Assembly (NCBI GenBank): GCA_017646785.1
Contig: JAGCLX010000019.1
Span: 1-14,333 of the forward strand
DNA from: Alistipes sp.
GTDB taxonomy: Bacteria > Bacteroidota > Bacteroidia > Bacteroidales > Rikenellaceae
DNA: 14,333 bases
Reading direction: 5' to 3'
Positions 6,255-12,528 of this stretch are shown one piece after another. How positions within the stretch are numbered: the first letter of the stretch is position 1; every line of letters starts with the position of its first letter. A model generated the notes under the pieces. It was not told the origin of the DNA. It did no database searches and worked only from the letters and a program-made list of their open reading frames with translations. A program made the position numbers and the translations under genes.

Positions 6255-7748
6255 CTACTTAAAGAGATTCATAATATCATTGCCGTTGGCGTAGATAAGC
6301 AACAGCATAAGGAGGGCAAAGCCTATAGTTTGCGCCACCTCGAGGAACTTATCATTAGGCTTGCGGCGTGTGATAATCTCGTACAGAGCAAAGAGCACAT
6401 GGCCACCATCCAACACGGGGATGGGCAGCAAGTTCATCACAGCGAGCATGACTGACAACAGAGCTGTGATATTCCAAAACGCAAGCCAGTTCCACTGCTC
6501 GGGGAAGATGCTACCGATAGAGAGGAAGCCACCCACCTCCTTATAGAGCTTCGTATCGGGATTTACCATCATCACAAGCTGATCCCAGTAGGACTTAATC
6601 TGCTTAGCGCCAAGCTTAATACCCGCAGGTATAGACTCCCAGAAGCCATAGCTCTTCTGTGTGAATGTCACAGCCTCGGTCTCCTTGAGTGTAATACCGA
6701 TACGGCCATCCTCGCTGATGGGTGTAATGATATCTACATACGATGGGTGCTCCACACCAAGGCTATCAGTCTCAAAGCGCAGCACTCTTACGTTCACACT
6801 CTGCCCACTATGTGCAGCAAGTGCTGGGCGTATATTCTCGTCGCTGCATACCGAAGCCTCACCTACGCCAACAATCTGGTCACCCTCCTTGTAGCCAAGT
6901 GCAGCAACGGTCTCATTAGCACAGCTGTCTATAATGAATGGGCGCATAATAGGCGTATACATGCCGGCAAACTCACGCTTCTCGCGCATAGAGATGAGTC
7001 TATCCATGGGGATAGTGAAGGTCACAGTATCGCGGTTACGCACGACAGTAACATTACGGTCAGCCTCCGACAAGAGGAGTGTCATGCCTATATCCTCAGC
7101 ATTAGCCACCTTCTCGCCATCAATAGCCACCAACCTATCTCTATCCTCGAAGCCAAGTTCCTTGGCAGGCTCACTGAAGGCATAACCATGCACCACGTTG
7201 TCGTTCTGCAAGTAGCTCTCGCCCCACGTAAAGAGTATAGCTGCGTAGATGACCATCGCGGTTACGACGTTCATGAAGACACCTGCAACCATAACGATAA
7301 GGCGCTGCCATGCTGGCTTAGCACGCAACTCATTGGGCTCGGGTGCCAGCGTGCGCTGCTCATCCCTTAAGCGCTCAATGTCGGCCTCGAGCGTAGCCAC
7401 CGTATCGGTGAACTCCGCCACGGCTGCCTCATTGCCACTGCGCTTAGCCTTGCGAAGCTGTGCCTTCGCCTCCTTGAGTCTCTCCTTGAGGGCGTTCTCC
7501 TGGTCGTAGAGCTTCTCGCGGCTATCGTATATCGACACATAGCCACCCAATGGCAACCAACCAATACCGAACTCCACGCCACCTATCTTACGCTTGTACA
7601 ACGAAAACCATGGGTTGAAGAAGAGGTAGAACTTATCCACACGAATGCCGAACATACGGGCAGCCAAGAAGTGGCCCAACTCGTGAATTGTCACCAACAA
7701 AGACAATGCAAATACAAACTGCAATGTCTGAACTAATACTGAACTCAT
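6255..7748 (-). CDS. rseP: RIP metalloprotease RseP (site-2 protease) with coiled-coil insertion
   Basis: Inner-membrane zinc protease that cleaves transmembrane segments of anti-sigma factors and leftover signal peptides. The 497-residue product shows the first membrane helix with the zinc motif HELGH (22-26). The conserved LPLGGYV loop lies at about 65-71. Further helices are at about 146-175, two PDZ domains at roughly 188-255 and 275-345, and the third zinc-ligand motif NLLPIPVLDGGH (439-450) is followed by the last helix. Between LPLGGYV and KPAWQRL there is a highly charged stretch (about 78-136) rich in Lys, Glu, Ala and Leu that looks like a helical hairpin or coiled coil. It makes the protein longer than the approximately 450 residues usual in the family. 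It lies downstream of dxr, separated by a 168-base spacer holding an inverted-repeat element, and 6 bases upstream of radA. No sigma/anti-sigma pair is visible here. Confidence 0.95.
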   Translation of the reverse strand: MSSVLVQTLQFVFALSLLVTIHELGHFLAARMFGIRVDKFYLFFNPWFSLYKRKIGGVEFGIGWLPLGGYVSIYDSREKLYDQENALKERLKEAKAQLRKAKRSGNEAAVAEFTDTVATLEADIERLRDEQRTLAPEPNELRAKPAWQRLIVMVAGVFMNVVTAMVIYAAILFTWGESYLQNDNVVHGYAFSEPAKELGFEDRDRLVAIDGEKVANAEDIGMTLLLSEADRNVTVVRNRDTVTFTIPMDRLISMREKREFAGMYTPIMRPFIIDSCANETVAALGYKEGDQIVGVGEASVCSDENIRPALAAHSGQSVNVRVLRFETDSLGVEHPSYVDIITPISEDGRIGITLKETEAVTFTQKSYGFWESIPAGIKLGAKQIKSYWDQLVMMVNPDTKLYKEVGGFLSIGSIFPEQWNWLAFWNITALLSVMLAVMNLLPIPVLDGGHVLFALYEIITRRKPNDKFLEVAQTIGFALLMLLLIYANGNDIMNLFK

Positions 7749-7790
7749 ATACTAATTTTTATTTCTTTTCTCTTTTAATCAGCTTCTGCT

Positions 7791-7889
7791 GTCATCCTGA
7801 ATAAAACGAAGGATCTCCTCGATAACAACACGCAACAAACGTAGTCGATGGTCGACTATAAGGAGATTCCTTGCCAAGCTCGGAATGAC
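7791..7889. repeat. Nested inverted-repeat element between dxr and rseP
   Basis: The outer arms begin GTCATCCTGA (7791-7800) and end TCGGAATGAC (7880-7889). They are related as an imperfect inverted repeat about 29 bases long, including GGATCTCCT (7811-7819) against AGGAGATTCC (7861-7870). In the middle is a perfect 7-bp hairpin, TAGTCGA-TGG-TCGACTA (7842-7858). The 99-base element has no open frame. From memory, GTCATTCCGAGC...GGAATCTC-like repeats recur in many Bacteroidetes genomes, so I read it as a dispersed non-coding repeat or miniature element. That is recall, not a search result. Confidence 0.7.
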
Positions 7890-7916
7890 ACTCAAAACAT
7901 CATTACTAATTACTAA

Positions 7917-9068
7917 TTAAAGTTTTAGGTAGCGTTCTGCCAACATGCGCGCCTCGGTGTTAGAGGCTGTGTAGTCATCCAATGTGGGCTTTGCTACGAA
8001 TGTTGCATTATCCAGCGCGTAGCGTATAGCACCCACGATGTCGAGGTAGCCACACCTACCCTTTAAGAATGTCGCCACGGCGACCTCGTTCGAACCATTC
8101 ATCACACACGCAGCCGTGCCTCCACGCTCCAAACACTCGTAGGCTATATCGAGTGCTGGGTACTTCACCCTGTCGGGTGCTGCGAAGGTCAATGTGGGGT
8201 AATCTAAAATCGAGAACTGCTCCATAGGCTCCTTAGCGCGCTCGGGGTAAAGGAGTGCATAGCTAATCGGGGTATGCATATCGGCAGAGCCCAACTGTGC
8301 CTTGACAGAGCCATCGGTGAACTCCACCATAGAGTGCACGATAGACTGCGGATGGATGACAACCTTTATTCTCTCGGGCTCAATATCGAACAGCCAGCGT
8401 GCCTCGATAACCTCAAAGCCCTTATTCACAAGCGTTGCCGAGTCGATAGTAATCTTCGCACCCATGCTCCACTGTGGATGTCTTAATGCCTGCTCCGCCG
8501 TTACACTCCTTAGCTGCTCAATAGGCATATCGCGCAACGCACCACCACTACACGTAATGATCAGGTTACGCACACTCTCGCGCTTCTCACCCTCCAAGCA
8601 CTGCATGATGGCTGAGTGCTCCGAGTCGATGGGCAGGATCTCCACACCGCGACGCTTTGCTGCCGACATAATCACATCGCCACCCACAACCAAGGTCTCC
8701 TTATTTGCCAGTGCGATGCGCTTACCCGCCTCGATAGCTGCATAGGTGGGATGAAGGCCTGAATAACCCACTAACGAGTTAACAACGGTGTCGCAGTTGC
8801 TATCACGTACCACGTCTATAATAGCGTCGCTACCCACCATAACCTCAATACGGGTATCTGCAAGGGCCTCCTTAAGCGCATCGTAATGTCGCGCATCGCC
8901 AATAACAACACGCTCGACACCGAACTCACGCGCCTGAGCTGCAAGCTCCTGCCAGCGGCTATGCGCCACAAGAGAGGTAACGCTAAAGCGCTCTGGGTTG
9001 CGTCGTACAATATCAAGAGTCTGGACTCCAATAGAGCCCGTAGAACCTAATATGCTTATTCGTTCCAT
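7917..9068 (-). CDS. dxr: 1-deoxy-D-xylulose 5-phosphate reductoisomerase (DXR)
   Basis: Converts 1-deoxy-D-xylulose 5-phosphate to 2-C-methyl-D-erythritol 4-phosphate with NADPH and a divalent metal. This is the committed step of the MEP isoprenoid pathway and takes place in the cytoplasm. The 383-residue product is normal length. It opens with the NADPH-binding Rossmann motif ILGSTGSIGVQTLDIV (6-21), then LANKETLVVGGD (120-131). The metal-ligand motif PIDSEHSA carries D148 and E150. The substrate loop SGGALRD is at 174-180. HPQWSMGAKITIDSATLVNK leads to GFEVIEARW with the third metal ligand (E219), and HPQSIVHSMVEF follows. SGGALRD replaces the more common SGGPFR, a mild variation. It starts 15 bases after the LytM-like gene ends and precedes rseP, so it is probably the second gene of a multi-gene minus-strand unit. 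Confidence 0.97.
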   Translation of the reverse strand: MERISILGSTGSIGVQTLDIVRRNPERFSVTSLVAHSRWQELAAQAREFGVERVVIGDARHYDALKEALADTRIEVMVGSDAIIDVVRDSNCDTVVNSLVGYSGLHPTYAAIEAGKRIALANKETLVVGGDVIMSAAKRRGVEILPIDSEHSAIMQCLEGEKRESVRNLIITCSGGALRDMPIEQLRSVTAEQALRHPQWSMGAKITIDSATLVNKGFEVIEARWLFDIEPERIKVVIHPQSIVHSMVEFTDGSVKAQLGSADMHTPISYALLYPERAKEPMEQFSILDYPTLTFAAPDRVKYPALDIAYECLERGGTAACVMNGSNEVAVATFLKGRCGYLDIVGAIRYALDNATFVAKPTLDDYTASNTEARMLAERYLKL

Positions 9069-9083
9069 ATCTAATCCACTAAT

Positions 9084-9941
9084 TTAGAATAGGATATATC
9101 GTTCTGGATCCACCGCAGTGCCATTACGCCACAGCTCAAACACCAGTTCAGGCGACTGCTCCTCACCCGCCATTTCGAGATCACCAACACGGCCAATCAC
9201 CGTACCCGCAGCAATGTGCTGACCCTTACGCACCAACACCTCGCCCAACTGCTTATACACCGACATATAACCCTCACCATGCTGGATGATTATCTCGCCA
9301 AGAGCGTCACTGCCACGCACGACCTCTATCACCGTACCACCCTCAACGGCCATGACCGAGAAGTCACCACCAAGGCTCATGATAGCCATATCGTAGCTCG
9401 ACTCGGGAGCATCAAACCTGCGTGTAACACTACCTCGCATGGGTGTGCTAAACATGGCAGCCTCGGCCTTTAGTGGCTTGGTATTTGATAGCGAATACTC
9501 ACCCTCGGTGCTCTCGAGCGCACGGCGCAAGAGCGAATCGGCACGCGAAGCCAACACCGTAGACTTATCGTAGCGTATCGTGTCGGTCATCACGGTTGAG
9601 TGCAACGTTGGGGTATTACCACTGAGTATGGCAGTCACCATCTCGTTGTACTTCAGCGAATCGGACATAGTGCGCTCCATGGCATCTATGCGCATGATAT
9701 TCTCCGTAAGCTCGTCGGTCATGCGCTCGGCCTTGGTGCGATAGCCTGGCAACACATCTAGTATGGAGGTGTAGGCCATGAGCAGCAACAGCACCGAGGT
9801 GATAACCACGAAGCTCGCCACTATTGTAACTCCCAAAGCGAGGGGTGATATATGTATCTTCCAGTACGACTCACCCGTTTCGCGGTTACGCATCGAGAGC
9901 AGTCGTTTTCTGGTTAGATTGTTCCAAAATCCTTCGTTCAT
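9084..9941 (-). CDS. Membrane-anchored LytM/M23-like protein lacking catalytic histidines
   Basis: The 285-residue protein has a short cytoplasmic N-terminus, one membrane segment (about 35-59) and a heptad-like helical stretch (about 70-105). A C-terminal domain (about 165-285) matches the lysostaphin/LytM (peptidase M23) beta-sheet fold, with MRGSVTRRFD, the GGTVIEVVRG turn, IIIQHGEGYMSVYKQL, GQHIAAGTVIGRVG and WRNGTAVDPERYI. The HxxxD zinc motif reads E180xxxD184. The HxH motif reads E-L-V at 265-267. The histidine of the family's YAHL is replaced by Q231 in YKQL. It should therefore be unable to bind zinc or cut peptidoglycan, like the regulatory LytM domains of EnvC/NlpD that activate amidases. 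A role in cell-wall control at the inner membrane is an inference. It is the first gene of the cluster leading to dxr and rseP, 15 bases upstream of dxr. Confidence 0.9.
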   Translation of the reverse strand: MNEGFWNNLTRKRLLSMRNRETGESYWKIHISPLALGVTIVASFVVITSVLLLLMAYTSILDVLPGYRTKAERMTDELTENIMRIDAMERTMSDSLKYNEMVTAILSGNTPTLHSTVMTDTIRYDKSTVLASRADSLLRRALESTEGEYSLSNTKPLKAEAAMFSTPMRGSVTRRFDAPESSYDMAIMSLGGDFSVMAVEGGTVIEVVRGSDALGEIIIQHGEGYMSVYKQLGEVLVRKGQHIAAGTVIGRVGDLEMAGEEQSPELVFELWRNGTAVDPERYILF

Positions 9942-9972
9942 AGACTTCTATATTCTTAAATATACAATCGTG

Positions 9973-9980
9973 CAAAGATA
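9973..9980 (-). promoter_or_regulatory. Probable -7 element upstream of the LytM-like/dxr unit
   Basis: TATCTTTG on the minus strand, 31 bases upstream of the start codon at 9941, matches the Bacteroidetes -7 consensus. At the expected distance (about 19 bases) the -33 box is poor (ACCA), so the promoter may be weak or activator-dependent. It diverges from the promoter of the nucleotidyltransferase. Confidence 0.45.
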
Positions 9981-9998
9981 ACGAAAATAGCGAGATAC

Positions 9999-10030
9999 TT
10001 GGTACTTTACGATATTTTTTTTTATCTTTG
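9999..10030 (+). promoter_or_regulatory. Promoter of the nucleotidyltransferase gene
   Basis: TTGG (9999-10002), then 20 bases, then TATCTTTG (10023-10030), a full match to the -7 consensus behind an approximate -33 box. A run of T precedes the -7 element. Transcription should start near 10037, leaving a leader of about 25 bases without a Shine-Dalgarno sequence. Confidence 0.65.
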
Positions 10031-10061
10031 TCGTGGTATTGGACTAAACAATTGAATAATT

Positions 10062-10973
10062 ATGATAAAACCTACACTTTTGGTATTGGCTGCTGGCATG
10101 GGCTCGCGCTATGGCTCACTCAAGCAGATGGATGGCGTAGGCCCTAACGGCGAGGCCATCATCGACTACTCTGTTTTCGACGCTATACGCGCTGGATTTG
10201 GCAAGGTAGTATTCGTAATCCGACACTCTTTTGAGGCTGATTTCAAAGAGGTGTTCAACGCTGAGCGCTTCGGCCACAAGATCGAGGTGGAGTATGTATT
10301 CCAGGAGCTCGACTACCTCCCTGAGGGCTTTAGCCTCCCCGAGGGTCGCGTGAAGCCATGGGGCACCAACCACGCCGTGATGATGGCTGCAAACGTCATC
10401 AACGAACCCTTCGCCGTTATCAACGCCGACGACTTCTACGGTCGCACTGCATATGTCACTATCGGCGACTACCTCAAGCAGTTGGAGGGCAGCGAGGGTC
10501 GATACTGCATGGTGGGCTACCAGGTATCTAAGACACTCTCGGAGAATGGCACCGTATCGCGTGGCGTATGTACTGTGGATGAGGAGGGCAACCTCCGTGG
10601 CATGGTGGAGCGCACACAGATTGAGCGCGTAGATGACACTATCGTATTCCACGATGGTGGTGCAGACGAGCCTCTTGCAGAGGATACCCCCGTATCTATG
10701 AACCTCTTTGGCTTCACACCCGACTACTTCCGCCACTCGGAGGCATACTTCAAGGAGTTCTTGCCCGCAAACATCAGCAACCTCAAGGCTGAGTTCTTCA
10801 TTCCGCTCATGGTCAACAAGGTCATCAACGAGGGCACAGCTACAATGCACGTACTCAAGACCACATCCGACTGGTTTGGAGTTACTTACAAGGAGGATAA
10901 GCCCATGCTCATGGCAAAAATCGAGGAGCTTATCGCCGCTGGTGAGTACCCCCGCAACCTCTGGGAGAAGTAG
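10062..10973 (+). CDS. Sugar-phosphate nucleotidyltransferase family protein
   Basis: The 303-residue product has the N-terminal Rossmann-like NTP-transferase domain. The nucleotide-binding signature is LVLAAGMGSRYGSLKQ (7-22), a variant of GxGxR...K. GPNGEAIIDYSVFDAI follows, then a VVFVIR strand, and NADDFYG (121-127) supplies the metal-binding aspartates. These features resemble glucose-1-phosphate nucleotidylyltransferases, which make NDP-sugars from NTP and a sugar phosphate. I see no left-handed beta-helix or acyltransferase domain after the catalytic part. The sugar and nucleotide cannot be read from the sequence. Proteins of this type are common in Bacteroidales and usually carry only the family name. 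It has its own promoter and is followed 2 bases later by a 34-codon ORF before a shared terminator. Confidence 0.9.
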   Translation: MIKPTLLVLAAGMGSRYGSLKQMDGVGPNGEAIIDYSVFDAIRAGFGKVVFVIRHSFEADFKEVFNAERFGHKIEVEYVFQELDYLPEGFSLPEGRVKPWGTNHAVMMAANVINEPFAVINADDFYGRTAYVTIGDYLKQLEGSEGRYCMVGYQVSKTLSENGTVSRGVCTVDEEGNLRGMVERTQIERVDDTIVFHDGGADEPLAEDTPVSMNLFGFTPDYFRHSEAYFKEFLPANISNLKAEFFIPLMVNKVINEGTATMHVLKTTSDWFGVTYKEDKPMLMAKIEELIAAGEYPRNLWEK

Positions 10974-10975
10974 AG

Positions 10976-11080
10976 ATGTTGGGACACATTTTGGGTCTGC
11001 TTTGCGCCATAGGCTTGGTCGTTGTGCTTTATGATTTTTGCATCAAGCCAATGATTCGTTCCTGGCGTAAGGATAAGTAG
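10976..11080 (+). CDS. Putative 34-residue single-membrane-segment protein
   Basis: An ATG two bases after the nucleotidyltransferase stop opens a 34-codon frame ending at TAG 11078-11080. The predicted product starts MLGHILGLLCAIGLVVVLYD (hydrophobic, about residues 2-20) and ends in a basic tail, IRSWRKDK. It fits a one-pass membrane protein with the C-terminus in the cytoplasm. A purine-rich GGGAGAAG lies 5 bases before the ATG, although it is also coding sequence of the upstream gene. It is followed by a strong hairpin, so it would be the last gene of the transcript. I recognise no family. The very close spacing and sensible topology argue for a real gene; the short length argues for caution. 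Confidence 0.55.
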   Translation: MLGHILGLLCAIGLVVVLYDFCIKPMIRSWRKDK

Positions 11081-11097
11081 CTCAAAGCTATACATCA

Positions 11098-11139
11098 ATA
11101 ACAACATAAGGAGCCCCTCGAGGCTCCTTATGTTGTTAT
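11098..11139. terminator. Bidirectional terminator hairpin
   Basis: Perfect 18-bp stem: ATAACAACATAAGGAGCC (11098-11115) and its complement (11122-11139) around a 6-base loop. It lies between the convergent nucleotidyltransferase/small ORF unit and tsaB. U-rich but interrupted tails exist on both sides, so it should end transcripts from both directions. Confidence 0.85.
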
Positions 11140-11154
11140 AGTTATATCTACAAC

Positions 11155-11865
11155 CTACAGCAGTTTCTTCTTTGATGGGATAACCAAGAACTCCTTGAGG
11201 TAGAATGGCTCAAAGTAGGCGATATCCTCGAACTTACCAGCGTTGAACGCCTCCTCCGCAAGGCGCACGATACCGCGCGCTGAGGGCGACACGGGGACAA
11301 GGATAGCATCAGAAAGCAGCTCCGAGCACTTAGCTGCGCCATTACCAAACATAACCAACTTTCCAGCCTCACGCCACTGACCAAAGCTCTCGGGAGTGAC
11401 AACCTCGGCAACGACATCCGAGAGCTCACCACCCGCATTGTTAAACACCTGTGTGTAGACCTCCATGCGACGGGCATCCACCATAGGACACAATACAGCA
11501 TGTGCCCACTCGCCCTCCTCAATGTCGAGGATGCCTGCGTCGTAGTCCTCGCGTGCCACCTCTGTGAGGGCGTTGAGAGAACCTACAGCGATAAGCGGGA
11601 TATTGAGTGCGTAGCATAGCCCCTTGGCGAAGGATACACCGATGCGCAGACCCGTATACGAACCAGGGCCCTTACCCACAGCTACGGCATCGAGGTCTGA
11701 GGGCTGCACACCCGTTTCACGAAGCAGCTCATCCACAAAGAGAGCCACCTTCTTAGCGTGGTCACGACCCTCGTCACTCTCGCGCAGTGCCATAAGCTCG
11801 CCATCTTTAGCAAGTGCCACAGAGCATATATCCGTACCTGTCTCAATAGATAGTATTAGTGCCAT
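11155..11865 (-). CDS. tsaB: tRNA threonylcarbamoyladenosine biosynthesis protein TsaB
   Basis: Partner of TsaD and TsaE in the bacterial complex that attaches threonylcarbamoyl to A37 of tRNAs reading ANN codons; cytoplasmic. The 236-residue product has the ASKHA-fold start LILSIETGTDICSVALAKDG (3-22). The helix containing RDHAKKVALFVDELL is followed by the family's signature VGKGPGSYTGLRIGVSFAKGL (about 63-83), and the C-terminal half is less conserved. The length is usual for the family. TsaB lacks the metal-binding histidines of TsaD, and none are visible here. It starts 17 bases after smpB ends on the same strand, so the two are probably co-transcribed, and it ends at the bidirectional hairpin. 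Confidence 0.96.
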   Translation of the reverse strand: MALILSIETGTDICSVALAKDGELMALRESDEGRDHAKKVALFVDELLRETGVQPSDLDAVAVGKGPGSYTGLRIGVSFAKGLCYALNIPLIAVGSLNALTEVAREDYDAGILDIEEGEWAHAVLCPMVDARRMEVYTQVFNNAGGELSDVVAEVVTPESFGQWREAGKLVMFGNGAAKCSELLSDAILVPVSPSARGIVRLAEEAFNAGKFEDIAYFEPFYLKEFLVIPSKKKLL

Positions 11866-11882
11866 ATCTTTTCAGTCAATTA

Positions 11883-12347
11883 TTATCTACGGTTAACCTT
11901 CAACGCCTTATCCATCTCGCGCTTAGCGTTATTCTCCTTGATGTACTCACGCTTATCGTATGCCTTACGACCACGCGCAAGACCTATTGCCACCTTTGCC
12001 AAGCCCCTATCGTTGAGGAAGAGGCGCAAGCCCACAACAGTGAGTCCCCTATCCTGCAGTGAGCGCTGCAACTTATTGAGCTCCTTACGGTTGAGCAACA
12101 GCTTACGGTCGCGCTTGGGGACATGGTTATTGCACGTACCCCAAGTGTACTCAGCGATGTTGACATTGCGTATCCACAGCTCGTTACGCTCGAAGTAGCA
12201 GTATGAATCGACGAGTGACGCCTTGCCCAAGCGCAGCGACTTTATCTCTGTGCCTACAAGCACAATACCCGCGATATACTCCTCTATTATCTCGTAGTCG
12301 AACGTCGCACGCTTATTTCGTATATTTACATTTTTATAGTCTGCCAT
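11883..12347 (-). CDS. smpB: SsrA-binding protein SmpB
   Basis: Binds tmRNA and brings it to stalled ribosomes for trans-translation. With the start at ATG 12347-12345 the protein is 154 residues, [20 protein letters not shown]..., which matches the family. The frame can be extended 16 codons upstream to 12395, but that stretch (beginning MSKLVPQSV) has no counterpart in SmpB and I take it as untranslated. Family motifs are [19 protein letters not shown], the [17 protein letters not shown] segment, [13 protein letters not shown] and the basic C-terminal tail [13 protein letters not shown], which inserts in the ribosomal decoding region. It is followed 17 bases later by tsaB and preceded by a 181-base gap after dnaG. 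The tmRNA gene itself is not in this window. Confidence 0.96.
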   Translation of the reverse strand: MADYKNVNIRNKRATFDYEIIEEYIAGIVLVGTEIKSLRLGKASLVDSYCYFERNELWIRNVNIAEYTWGTCNNHVPKRDRKLLLNRKELNKLQRSLQDRGLTVVGLRLFLNDRGLAKVAIGLARGRKAYDKREYIKENNAKREMDKALKVNRR

Positions 12348-12528
12348 TATTATCGTTTTACGCAGTGACACACTCTGCGGCACAAGTTTTGACACTCTCC
12401 ACAGCGGGTGGACCGGTTGAAGGTAATTAATTCTTTTATCTTTGATATGTTTTACACATCTTTAAGTTTATTTTCTGTTTGCACACTGCCGGCGTAGTGA
12501 TACGTAGGCGCCCCGGGCCACCCTCTTT
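12348..12528. other. dnaG-smpB intergenic region
   Basis: This is 181 bases between two minus-strand genes. I found no convincing minus-strand promoter for smpB. On the plus strand there is a perfect -7 element, TATCTTTG, at 12437-12444, but its -33 region is poor and no plus-strand gene follows. A short imperfect palindrome, GATATGT-TTT-ACACATC (12444-12460), adjoins it. A GC-rich patch near 12508-12522 follows the dnaG stop without forming a clear terminator. Confidence 0.4.

Noticed and set aside
6747..7370. A 207-codon plus-strand frame within rseP.
   Set aside because: It lies wholly opposite a well-supported gene, shows no motif and has no promoter.
10116..10850. A 244-codon open frame antisense to the nucleotidyltransferase.
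   Set aside because: The plus-strand frame has clear family motifs and a promoter. The antisense frame shows no recognisable domain and follows from codon bias of the real gene.
12348..12395. A 16-codon upstream extension of smpB.
   Set aside because: SmpB proteins begin close to the NIRNKRA motif, and the extension has no family counterpart.
12444..12460. The palindrome GATATGT-TTT-ACACATC as a terminator of dnaG.
   Set aside because: The arms are short with a mismatch, and there is no GC-rich stem or U-run on the minus strand.
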